A stretch of DNA of 16,141 nucleotides, taken from the NCBI GenBank assembly GCA_033297075.1, contig MU858385.1:1-16141 (forward strand), given 5' to 3'. The stretch comes from Rhypophila decipiens. Taxonomy: Eukaryota > Ascomycota > Sordariomycetes > Sordariales > Naviculisporaceae. The notes below the pieces were generated by a model that was not told where the DNA came from, ran no database searches, and saw only the letters and a program-made list of their open reading frames with translations. Position 1 is the first letter of the stretch; each line of letters starts with the position of its first letter. Shown here in pieces: positions 1 to 6,354 of this stretch. A program made the position numbers and the translations under genes.

Positions 1-117
1 ATGTAGGATAAAAAGAGGAGGTTGGTTGCGACTTACACGTTTGGATCCGTGCGCCGAATGTGGGGGTGGGCCGAATGTGGCGCATTTAGCTTATTCCAGC
101 ATACAGTCAAGCGTCAT

Positions 118-495
118 TTGCCATTCCTCACCACATGCACGTGAAGTTCCTAGGGAGCCGTTTCTGGAGGCAAAGACACCATGCTACAGATTTTCCCCTG
201 CCATTTAGAGCCAGAAACGGCCCCTACTTAATGTGAATGCTGCAGCCAGTCTCTGAAGTAAATGAATGAGGCAGGCGGTGAGGAATACAGTTCAACCGTC
301 TGCCTAATTACAGATCGTTTTTACCAGAAATGTATTTCAAGCATACAGTCCACCGCCTGCCCAGTCTACTCACCGCCTGCCTAATCTGCTCACCGACTAC
401 CTATTAAGTGCGCTCTTTAGTTTCGCACATACTTGGCTCATGTACTTACCGCCTCCCTTATTCACCCACTATGGCAGGCGGTGAAGTGCTTAACG
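118..495 (+). repeat. Composite non-coding repeat, copy 1
   Basis: This stretch shares an ordered series of blocks with 5548-6045 (same orientation) and 6355-7022 (opposite orientation). The blocks are: a TGCCATTCCTCA block; GGAGCCGTTTCTGGAGGCAA near 158; a block with GTCTCTGAAGTAAATGA near 252; an AAGCATACAGTCCACCGCC block near 338; TATTAAGTGCGCTCTTTAGT near 402; and GGCAGGCGGTGAAGTGCT near 474. The order is kept and the sequences are diverged but easily recognised by eye. Small open frames in it (for example 26-208) are not conserved between copies, so I do not call a gene. The outer ends were not resolved. It may be a decayed mobile element with no coding capacity, or a product of segmental duplication. 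Confidence 0.7.
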
Positions 496-640
496 TCACC
501 GCCTAAATCCTTTTGCTGGTCCTGCTTCTAAGATCCGTTCCCCACTCACCGCCTTCCCCATTCACTCACCACTCACCCCATTACCGACCGCTTGCCTCTC
601 TCACTCACCGCCTGCCTCATCTGGTTGTCGGTGAGAAGAA
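335..640 (-). repeat. Inverted run of the GGCAGGCGGTGAG unit
   Basis: TCACCGCCTGCC and close variants recur many times here. This is the reverse complement of the 20-bp unit seen in the arrays at 1123-1258, 4604-4857 and 5130-5385. Spacing is irregular, so it is a dispersed rather than a clean tandem array. The open frame at 513-698 runs through it and is a repeat translation. Confidence 0.7.
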
Positions 641-1110
641 TGTCTTCTTTGAGCAGGTGTTGAGCTTGAAAGCTGGAAGACCTCATTCAATTGGGTAAGC
701 GGTGAGAGAGAATCGTTTGCCGTCACCTGGTCATTTAAATCTAGGCCTTTATCACAAAAATGATTAGACATACTTCTTAGCTGTACTGTGAGCGCCAGGG
801 CGGAGGTCAGTGAAAGAGGTAGGCGGTGAGTAAATGCGGCAGGCGGTGAGTGGTGGAGCGAGATGTTAAGTGTTGGACTCAGGAATCACCGCCTGCTTGT
901 TTTACCACAAGTGACAAACATACGTTACACTGGAAGAAATCACGTAAACACTAGTACTTGAGTCCCCGTTAGGTGTCCTACCTTACAGTCTGGAATCTAC
1001 TTTGGTGTCAGGTGGTATTCAGTAACTTATCTGGCCTTGATTTATGCCTCAGCTGGCAAAAAGTCACAGTACTACATAGAAGGCCTTCTCTTCATGAGAT
1101 GCAGAAGACG
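641..1110. other. Spacer with scattered repeat units
   Basis: No gene is seen. Plus-orientation GGCGGTGAG units occur near 822-852. ACCGCCTGCTTGTTTTACC near 888 recurs as ACCACCTGCTTGTTTTACAG near 5490. The part from about 1010 onward duplicates 4345-4500. Confidence 0.5.
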
Positions 1111-1115
1111 GTTGT
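1015..1115 (+). repeat. Direct repeat, partner of 4345-4500
   Basis: TATCTGGCCTTGATTTATGC, then AAAGTCACAGTACTAC, AGAAGGCCTTCTC and GGTTGTCAATCTTT, occur in the same order at about 4355-4503. This copy lacks a 54-bp segment that the partner carries between the GTACTAC and ATAGAAGG blocks. Both copies are followed by a run of 20-bp units, so the duplicated block includes the array. Confidence 0.8.
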
Positions 1116-1122
1116 CAATCTT

Positions 1123-1258
1123 TTAGTGAGTGAATGAGGAAAGCGGTGAGTGGTGACTGAATGAGGAAGGCGGTGAATAACATGAGTGAATAAGGGAGGC
1201 GGTGGGTAAATGGAGCAGGCGGTGAGTAAATGAAGCAGGCGGTGAGTAAATAAAGTGA
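1123..1258 (+). repeat. 20-bp minisatellite array I
   Basis: Degenerate tandem units of about 20 bp, close to GTGAGTAAATGRAGCAGGCG, make up this run. The clearest copies are near 1205-1255. It is followed by CTCGGCTAAATACGGTTCGT, a tail that also follows array III at about 5420. The shared tail shows that arrays I and III are copies of one larger unit. Open frames on the minus strand here (1092-1466, 1115-1423) are repeat translations with periodic Pro/His/Leu peptides. Confidence 0.8.
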
Positions 1259-1340
1259 ATTTAGGGACTCGGCTAAATACGGTTCGTGGTGCGGCAGGTA
1301 AATGAATGGGGCAGGCGGTGAATGGGCGGGGAGCCAAATT

Positions 1341-1667
1341 GTAAAAAAAAAACACCCTAGCAACCCTGATACACACATGGCACACACTACCCCACGACTC
1401 CCAAACGTCATCCGCATTCCCAAACACCGCCACTATTTCCAGGGGAAGCCCCAAGAAGATTATCATCCAATATATGGACTCTGGCTTTTGCCCGCTCTCT
1501 TGCTTAGGCCAGGTTGAAGTCTAAGATCAATGCTAGTTCTTGCTCGCGCCTACTGTTGATACTTGTTGTCCTCATTGTGACCACCTTGATCAGGCGTACC
1601 TGCCTTCCCCTTACACAAATCACCTCCTGCCTGTTTCTACCGTAAGTGTAATTCAAGCATAAAGTGC
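1341..1667. other. Unassigned spacer
   Basis: I see no gene, RNA or convincing repeat in this stretch apart from a run of A at about 1343-1353. The short open frames on either strand have no recognisable family. Confidence 0.4.
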
Positions 1668-2010
1668 CATTCCTCAATCTTGGAGGAGAACCATATCCAC
1701 GTAAAGTGTCCACGGAGCCGTTTCTGGCGGCAAAGACTCACCATGTTACAATATCATTTCTAAACCCATGCAAAATTTAGAGCCAAAATGACTGCAGAAA
1801 CAAGTCTTGCAAGGATAAAATTAAGATTTTCCAATGCTAGAAATGACTCCCATGAGCTGGCTGATGGATTTGGGGCGATTGACCAACTCGATCCGGTTGA
1901 TCGGTCGTAAGGTGGTTGGTCATTCCGGGCTGCAGGTGGTTGACGAGAACCCGACACTCTGGAGTGGCTGATGGAAGGCTTCTGCGCATAGAAGCCATTC
2001 CTAGAGCTAG
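1668..2010 (+). repeat. Composite repeat copy, inverted partner of 6715-7022
   Basis: This copy starts with GCCATTCCTCAATCTTGGAG and CGGAGCCGTTTCTGGCGGCA. It continues with a block of about 200 bp (CATGAGCTGGCTGATGGATT; GGTGGTTGGTCATTCCGGGC; CTGCAGGTGGTTGA) that copies 1 and 2 lack. The same blocks occur in reverse complement at 7022 down to 6731. The open frame at 1760-2092 lies across this repeat and is not supported as a gene. Confidence 0.8.
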
Positions 2011-2266
2011 ACAAGATGACCCTGCTGTTTCGAGAGCCACAAACGGCTCGATATGGAGTAAGAGCAACTAGGTGCAGAAGCATAGGTTGCAATGTCTGCT
2101 ATTTCCAGAGCTATAAATGGCCGCAGAGGCAAGTCTTGCAAGGAATGCCCTTTGAGAGCTAAACATGGTGCAGAAACAGGCCTCGTACTGTAAGGCTAAG
2201 CAATATACCTCTACAACTAAACTAATTTGACTGGTCAGGAGGGCGGTGAGTGAATGAAGTAGGCTG
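2011..2266. other. Repeat-derived spacer up to the retrotransposon
   Basis: It contains further degenerate copies of the short GGAGCCGTTTCTGG-like and CAAGTCTTGCAAGGA motifs. The last part, TTTGACTGGTCAGGAGGGCG at 2226-2245 onward, is the left flank of the LTR element and is repeated at 4857-4897. Confidence 0.6.
2262..2266. repeat. Target-site duplication GGCTG, left
   Basis: These five bases directly precede the TGTCACG end of the LTR. They are repeated exactly after the other LTR at 3937-3941, as expected from integrase-mediated insertion. Confidence 0.9.
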
Positions 2267-2479
2267 TGTCACGACCTGGCTGGGAGATGGCGGAACTCAA
2301 CTCATTAGGCACTATGGACGAAGATTCTAGACTAAAGAGAGAGAAGAAAGAAAGGAAGAATGTGTTGTGGTCGTGACACTTTATACCCGAGGTAGGATCC
2401 ACAATTGGATCCACTTGGCATCTCGCCAAAGAACGTGGCGTTAACCTTGACGGCATCCCCGACGGCATCATGCGTCACA
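2267..2479 (-). repeat. 3' LTR (213 bp)
   Basis: On the minus strand it begins TGTGACGCATGATGCC and ends GGTCGTGACA, giving the TG...CA ends. It matches 3724-3936 over the whole length. The first nine bases of the sense end (GTCACGACC on the plus strand) have a reverse-complement partner inside the LTR (GGTCGTGAC). Open frames at 2235-2471 and 2332-2526 are translations of this LTR and its flank. Confidence 0.93.
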
Positions 2480-2491
2480 CTTCCCCCTTCC
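2480..2491 (-). promoter_or_regulatory. Polypurine tract
   Basis: In the sense of the element this reads GGAAGGGGGAAG and abuts the 3' LTR. It is the expected site and composition for the RNase H-resistant primer of plus-strand DNA synthesis. Confidence 0.85.
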
Positions 2492-2522
2492 AAAACGCAG
2501 TCAGGAAGCGCAGCGGTCTGCG

Positions 2523-3404
2523 TCAAACCTTCCTGTACTTTCCTGTATCTGGGTTGTACAAGAGCTTTGGTCCTTTGTCTTCCTCTTCCGTATAATACTC
2601 AGAATCCTCTTCTTCGAACCTTGTCAGTGCCCCAATAACCATTGGGTCGCCTCCTGTTTTCGCTGCTTCTTTGCCAAATACCCGGGTGCCAGAACCATTG
2701 CCACCAGCCCCATCGTCAAGGTGTTGGAGTACTTTCACGAACTCGGCGTAGTTCGAAGGGACTGAGATCTGAGTTTTAAGGCGTCGCTTCATCTTGTCAT
2801 TGAGCTGTCGTCTTAAAAGCGCGATCTTAGCATCGTCCGTCCACTTGTTTGCTTCTGCCTTGTACATGAGCCTCTCAAATGCGGCCAGGAATGGGTTGAA
2901 TCCCTGGTCATTGAACTGTGAAAGAGAGTAGAGCTTGTCCTCCGCGTCTCTCTTGGCGTTGGGATTGTCGCACAGACGTGACAGTTGATCGAAGAGAGTC
3001 TGCGTTTTGTAGTCCTGGTCTCGTTCTGCAGACGCGATTTGCGGAGCAACCAAAGCCTGGACTTTCTTTTCCAACCTCCCGTAAATGTACCAGAAGTGTG
3101 ATTCCTCGTCTCCTAGAACCTGTTTGTCGATTCGGAGTTTTGCTTTTATCTCGGGATACCAGACCTCCCAAGCGGGGAGCGAACCATCGAACTTGTCGGG
3201 GTGAGGGAGTTTGGGTTTCGAGCTGCTGGTTGGTTTCTCGAGGAGCTTTGCGATTACGTCGGTCTTGAGAGTCGAGTTCTCTTTATGGACTCCGGCGATT
3301 TCGGCCCGGAGTTCGGCAATAGTCGCAGTAAATCGTTGCTCTTGGTCTTGGAGTGCTTGCTGAACGAGCTGCTGAACGATCTGCTGAAGTTGTGTTTGAT
3401 CCAT
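2523..3404 (-). CDS. gag: Retrotransposon Gag (capsid) protein
   Basis: The 293-codon frame is open from ATG to TGA. Residues 1-55 are Gln-rich with heptad-like hydrophobics (QQIVQQLVQQ), probably a coiled coil. A basic, Pro-rich linker follows (about 63-71, KPKLPHPDK). A capsid-type core begins with FDGSLPAWEVWYPEIKAKL and includes FWYIYGRLEKKVQALV, QLSRLCDNPNAKRDAEDKLY, PFLAAFERLMYKAEANKWTD and LLRRQLNDKMKRRL; this pattern is typical of Ty3/Gypsy Gag in fungi. The tail is acidic (EEEDSEYYTEEED). There is no CCHC zinc knuckle and only one cysteine, so RNA binding would rest on basic stretches. The start follows a 319-nt leader from the LTR. The protein would form the particle, but no polymerase is encoded with it. 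The match to Gag is strong; superfamily placement is inferred from sequence character. Confidence 0.92.
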   Translation of the reverse strand: MDQTQLQQIVQQLVQQALQDQEQRFTATIAELRAEIAGVHKENSTLKTDVIAKLLEKPTSSSKPKLPHPDKFDGSLPAWEVWYPEIKAKLRIDKQVLGDEESHFWYIYGRLEKKVQALVAPQIASAERDQDYKTQTLFDQLSRLCDNPNAKRDAEDKLYSLSQFNDQGFNPFLAAFERLMYKAEANKWTDDAKIALLRRQLNDKMKRRLKTQISVPSNYAEFVKVLQHLDDGAGGNGSGTRVFGKEAAKTGGDPMVIGALTRFEEEDSEYYTEEEDKGPKLLYNPDTGKYRKV

Positions 3405-3460
3405 GATTGTGCAAAGAGCGTGGTTTTGGAAAGAAAAGAAAAGAAAAATAGAAAATGTGA

Positions 3461-3520
3461 TTTGAAGTGCCTGCTGGCAGTGATAATAGTTTGTTTGAAA
3501 TGCCTGCTGGCTGTGGTAAT
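3461..3520 (+). repeat. 33-bp direct repeat in the gag leader
   Basis: TTTGAAGTGCCTGCTGGCAG at 3461 and TTTGAAATGCCTGCTGGCTG at 3494 are near-identical, with a period of 33 bp. In sense RNA the first gives TGCC-AGCA-GGCA, a potential short hairpin; the second has one base changed in the stem. The position in the untranslated leader would suit a packaging or dimerisation signal, but that is speculation. Confidence 0.55.
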
Positions 3521-3711
3521 TGCGTCTCGTTTGCTGGGTACAACGCGCTTAGGCGAGGGCTGGGCGGAGGGTGGTAGCACTGGGTAGTTGACGTTGTGAC
3601 AATCAAGTCCACATCAACCTTCAAAACCCTGCCTTCCAAACCACTTGTCCACCTACAGCAAGAAGTGTCGTGGTGTGCCTATTTATTAATCGCTGGCAAG
3701 CGATTTTGGTG

Positions 3712-3721
3712 AGTCTAGAAT
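3712..3721 (-). promoter_or_regulatory. Primer-binding region, complementary to the element's own LTR
   Basis: Two bases inside the 5' LTR the sense strand reads ATTCTAGACT. The LTR itself carries AGTCTAGAAT in sense (3781-3790), its exact reverse complement over 10 nt. A transcript starting there could fold back and prime minus-strand synthesis, as in Tf1-type elements, without a tRNA. I did not find an obvious tRNA 3'-end complement here. Part of the match (TCTAGA) is palindromic, which lowers its weight somewhat. Confidence 0.65.
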
Positions 3722-3723
3722 AA

Positions 3724-3936
3724 TGTCACGACCTGGCTGGGAGATGGCGGAACTCAACTCATTAGGCACTATGGACGAAGATTCTAGACTAAAGAGAGAG
3801 AAGAAAGAAAGGAAGAATGTGTTGTGGTCGTGACACTTTATACCCGAGGTAGGATCCACAATTGGATCCACTTGGCATCTCGCCAAAGAACGTGGCGTTA
3901 ACCTTGACGGCATCCCCGACGGCATCATGCGTCACA
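3724..3936 (-). repeat. 5' LTR (213 bp) with promoter
   Basis: It is identical by eye to 2267-2479. If transcription starts at the self-primer match (3790, reading down), U3 is 146 bp and R plus U5 is 67 bp. The frame at 3686-3928 is an LTR translation. Confidence 0.93.
3791..3842 (-). promoter_or_regulatory. LTR promoter: TATA box and CT-rich tract
   Basis: On the minus strand TATAAA (3842-3837) is followed by a pyrimidine-rich run (TTCCTTTCTTTCTTCTCTCT) ending at the proposed start AGTCTAGAAT (3790). The 52-nt spacing and the CT-rich run before the start fit filamentous-fungal promoters. The same arrangement is present in the 3' LTR. Confidence 0.7.
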
Positions 3937-3941
3937 GGCTG
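3937..3941. repeat. Target-site duplication GGCTG, right
   Basis: Exact partner of 2262-2266. Confidence 0.9.
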
Positions 3942-3997
3942 TATGTAAATGGGGTAGTCGGTAACAGGTTTGTTTATCCCGAGCTAATTCGACTGGT

Positions 3998-4150
3998 TGT
4001 GACGATTTGGGAATCTAGAACCACACCACTAGGCCAAACCTCCTTCAAAAGGATGCCAAATTCTAAGCTGCAAGCCAGCCTTAGAATTATGTGTTATATA
4101 GTGGTTTCAATGGGGCACTATCGCTTGTGTTATCACGGCTCGCCGTGACA
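3998..4150 (+). mobile_element. Solo LTR (153 bp)
   Basis: It begins TGTGACGATTTGG and ends CGCCGTGACA. It is flanked by a perfect 5-bp duplication CTGGT (3993-3997 and 4151-4155). It has a TATA-like TATATAG near 4096, an inverted pair AATTCTAAG/CTTAGAATT, and a hairpin CACGGC-TC-GCCGTG (4134-4147) at its end. It carries no coding capacity. The termini resemble those of the neighbouring TR-GAG element (TGTGACG...CGTGACA) but the body differs, so it is a different family. An LTR-LTR recombination remnant is the simplest reading; a very small MITE with 5-bp duplication is the alternative. The frame 3927-4148 runs through it and is not a gene. Confidence 0.85.
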
Positions 4151-4155
4151 CTGGT

Positions 4156-4344
4156 TAGCTCTCACCGCCTGCCTAGTCTACTCACCCGCCTACCCATTTA
4201 GCCAACACACCGCCTAGCTAATCAGATATAGCTCTTCACATCCTTAACATCTTGCTTCACGACTCACCGCCTGCCGCAGTTACTCACTGCCTAACACCGT
4301 CGATAAGTGTGTAAAGCAGACAACGTGAAAGCGCCGAACTTATT
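4156..4344 (-). repeat. Inverted, dispersed GGCAGGCGGTGAG units
   Basis: TCTCACCGCCTGCC, TCACCCGCC, ACACCGCC and ACTCACCGCCTGCCG occur in succession. This is the reverse orientation of the 20-bp unit, as at 335-640. Confidence 0.6.
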
Positions 4345-4503
4345 TCGAATAACCTATCTGGCCTTGATGTATGCCCCGGCGGGCGAAAAGTCACAGTACT
4401 ACTCTCCCAGCTGTTGGATCAGGCCAACAGTGATTCCCCGGCCCGCACTCCATTGAATAGAAGGCCTTCTCCCCATGAGATGCAGAAGATGGTTGTCAAT
4501 CTT
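4345..4503 (+). repeat. Direct repeat, partner of 1015-1115, with a 54-bp extra segment
   Basis: The order of blocks matches 1015-1115. The extra 54 bp (4403-4456) contains a perfect hairpin, CTGTTGG-ATCAGG-CCAACAG. No clear target duplication flanks the segment, so insertion here or deletion in the partner cannot be told apart. Confidence 0.75.
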
Positions 4504-4549
4504 TCAATGCTAATTATAGCTAGAAGCTGAGTCGAGACGGCTGAGTCTG

Positions 4550-4630
4550 GTTTGGAACTAAAAGACTAAAACAAGTACATTCGTAACTGAACAATGACGC
4601 AAGTGGTTAGTGAATGAGATAGGCGGTGAG
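4550..4630 (+). repeat. Direct repeat, partner of 5080-5155
   Basis: GGAACTAAAAGACTAAAACA, then AACTGAACAATGACGCAAGT and GAATGAGATAGGCGGTGAG, recur at 5080-5155 with only a few changes. Each copy leads directly into a 20-bp array. This shows a duplication of about 530 bp in tandem with its array. Confidence 0.85.
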
Positions 4631-4857
4631 TGAATGAGGTAGGCGGTGAGTGAATGGGGGGGGGGTAGGCGGTGAATAACATGAGTGAATAAGGGGGGCA
4701 GTCAGTAAATGGAGCAGACGGTGAGTAAAGGGGGCAGGCGGTGAGTAAATGAGGCAGGCGGTGAGTAAATGAGGCAGGCGGTGAGTAAATGGGGCAGGCG
4801 GTGAGTAAATGGGGCAGGCGGTGAGTAAATGGGGCAGGCGGTGAGTAAATAAAGTAT
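4604..4857 (+). repeat. 20-bp minisatellite array II
   Basis: This is the cleanest array. Units GTGAGTAAATGAGGCAGGCG or GTGAGTAAATGGGGCAGGCG repeat in exact 20-bp register between about 4741 and 4850, with more degenerate units before. Because 20 is not a multiple of 3, all three minus frames stay open in turn, and the 4702-4935 minus frame is a translation of the array, not a gene. The unit also contains GTGAGT, which resembles a splice donor; I give this no weight. Confidence 0.92.
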
Positions 4858-4915
4858 TTGACTGGTCAGGAGGGCGGTGAGTGAATGAAGTAGGCTGTGT
4901 GTAAATGGGGTAGTT
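4857..4915 (+). repeat. Uninterrupted paralogue of the retrotransposon target
   Basis: TTTGACTGGTCAGGAGGGCG through to AGGCTG (ending at 4897) matches the left flank of the TR-GAG element (2226-2266). It then runs straight on with TGTAAATGGGGTAGT, which matches its right flank (from 3942). It is therefore a natural empty-site paralogue. Confidence 0.9.
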
Positions 4916-5079
4916 AGGCAGGCGGAGATGTTCAATGCTTTGAGTTGGCTTATTTAACCGGGCAGCGGGTGAGATGGAGTATAGGCGATGAATGAATGAG
5001 GTATAAAGAAGGAGATCTTAAAATACATTTATGATCATAGACTCATATGGGGCAGGCGGTGGGTGGAGGCAAGCGGTCG
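4916..5079. other. Repeat-derived spacer
   Basis: A few single GGCAGGCGGTG-type units occur here. No gene is seen. Confidence 0.5.
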
Positions 5080-5129
5080 GGAACTAAAAGACTAAAACAA
5101 GTACATTTGTAACTGAACAATGACGCAAG

Positions 5130-5385
5130 TGGTGAGTGAATGAGATAGGCGGTGAGTTAATAAGGTAGGCGGTGAGTTAATGAGGCAGGCGGTGGTAGAA
5201 ATCGGGGAAGGCGAGTTAAAATGAGCATGGGGTAAGTGGTGACTGAATGGGGTAGGCGGTGAATAACATGAGTAAATAAGGGGGGCGGTCAGTAAATGGA
5301 GCAGGCGGTGAGTAAATGGAGCAGGCGGTGAGTAGATTGGGCAGGCGGTGAGTAAATGGGGCAGGCGGTGAGTAAATAAATTGAA
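5130..5385 (+). repeat. 20-bp minisatellite array III
   Basis: Degenerate to clean 20-bp units lie here, with the clearest at about 5290-5380. A tail with CGGCTAAATACGGTTCGTGG and GGCAGGTAAATGAATGGGGC also follows array I. The minus frame 5092-5529 is a translation of this repeat. Confidence 0.85.
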
Positions 5386-5547
5386 TGAGGCAGCTGGTGG
5401 ATTCATCTTCAAATCAGGGAGTCGGCTAAATACGGTTCGTGGGTGCGGCAGGTAAATGAATGGGGCTGGGAGCGGGGAGTCAAATGACCACCTGCTTGTT
5501 TTACAGTACCAGAAGTGTAATTCAAACATAAAAGTCCACCGTCACGT

Positions 5548-6045
5548 GCCATTACTCAGTCTTGGAGGAGAACTACATCCACGTGAAGTGTCAAGGGAGC
5601 CGTTTCTAGAGGCAAAGACACCATGCTGCAGAAGCCATTTCTAGATGCAGACAAAGATAAACATATTTCCCTGCCCTTTCTAGAGCCAGAAAATCTCCTA
5701 CCTGAGATATGAATGCGGCAGGCAATCTCTAAAGTAAATGATTGAGGCAGGCAATGAATGGGGTTGGGAGCGGGGAGTGATGATAAGTCTGGCAGGCGGT
5801 GACGGGCAATAGGGCAGGCGGTGAGAACATGAAGGACCAAAGAATACAGTTCACTGCCTGCTATGTAATTCAAGCATACAGTACACCGCCTTCTTACGCT
5901 GCTCACTGTTTACCTATTAAGTACGCTCTTTGGTTTGGCCCATACTTTTGAAATAAACGGCCACCGCCTGCCTTATCTATTCACCGCTTTCCTCATTCAC
6001 CCACCGTTTATACCTTTAACTCACTATCAGGTAGGCGGTGAAGTG
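5548..6045 (+). repeat. Composite non-coding repeat, copy 2
   Basis: It holds the same ordered blocks as 118-495. They include GGGAGCCGTTTCTAGAGGCA at about 5596, the GCATACAGTACACCGCC block near 5873, TATTAAGTACGCTCTTTGGT near 5915, and GTAGGCGGTGAAGTGCT at about 6031. The minus frame 5556-5906 lies in it without a recognisable domain. Confidence 0.8.
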
Positions 6046-6340
6046 CTATAAGGGTGGAGATCCTGATGAGCCCATGGATTCCACGATCTCCTATCATAGC
6101 CTACATCCTTGAGCTGACTCCCCGCTCCCAAGCCGAGCTGTTGCCTAATAGATAAATGCTTTATTTTCAGAATGCAGGCTGCGAGAGGCTAAGGCCGGCG
6201 ATGAACGAATGAATTTTAGGCGGTCAATAAATAGAGCAAGCTGTGGGTAAATAAAGCAGGCGGTGAATGGGCAGTGCCTGCCTAATAGCGGACTTGAAGA
6301 TCTAACCGATGGGCGAATAAGGAAGGTGGTGAATACATGA
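6046..6340. other. Spacer between inverted copies
   Basis: A few single repeat units occur (for example near 6216 and 6256). No gene or RNA is recognised. Confidence 0.4.
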
Positions 6341-6354
6341 GGCAGGCGGTGGAC

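Larger units (their letters stand above)
3405..3723 (-). other. Untranslated leader of the element
   Basis: This region lies between the 5' LTR and the gag start. Overlapping open frames on both strands (3201-3587, 3254-3580, 3283-3639) have low-complexity Ser/Phe or Leu/Val content and no recognisable domain. I treat them as chance frames. Confidence 0.6.
2267..3936 (-). mobile_element. Non-autonomous LTR retrotransposon carrying only gag (TR-GAG-like)
   Basis: This is a complete 1670-bp element read on the minus strand. It is bounded by two 213-bp direct LTRs (2267-2479 and 3724-3936) that I read as identical base for base. It is flanked by a perfect 5-bp duplication GGCTG (2262-2266 and 3937-3941). 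Inside are a primer-binding region next to the 5' LTR, a 319-nt leader, one gag frame (2523-3404) and a polypurine tract next to the 3' LTR. The 1244-bp interior has no room for protease, reverse transcriptase, RNase H or integrase. The Gag type suggests a Ty3/Gypsy relative. TR-GAG elements are non-autonomous LTR elements keeping only gag; the name is used here by structural resemblance. Movement would need polymerase proteins from an autonomous relative elsewhere. Identical LTRs and an open gag imply recent insertion. Confidence 0.93.

Noticed and set aside
2235..2526. Minus frames 2235-2471 and 2332-2526, and 3686-3928, sharing the peptide MMPSGMPSRLTPRSLARC
   Set aside because: They recur because they are translations of the identical LTRs, ending differently in the flanks.
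4403..4456. TGTTGGATCAGGCCAACA as a tiny LTR, given its TG...CA ends and likeness to TGTTGGATCAAACG at 15259
   Set aside because: The likeness covers only about 10 bases and is explained by the hairpin; there is no target duplication.
4702..4935. Open minus frame with regular Pro/His/Leu/Thr/Ala peptide repeats (also 5092-5529, 1092-1466, 1115-1423)
   Set aside because: The frame is kept open only because the 20-bp unit lacks stops in all three minus frames; the peptide repeat follows the DNA period and has no start context or family.
335..5385. CRISPR-like array suggested by many short repeats
   Set aside because: Units are directly adjacent or irregularly spaced, degenerate and on both strands; there are no uniform unique spacers, no leader and no cas genes, and the other genes are eukaryotic.
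4604..5385. GTGAGT in every repeat unit as possible splice donors
   Set aside because: No exons, acceptors or coding sequence accompany them; the hexamer is simply part of the unit.
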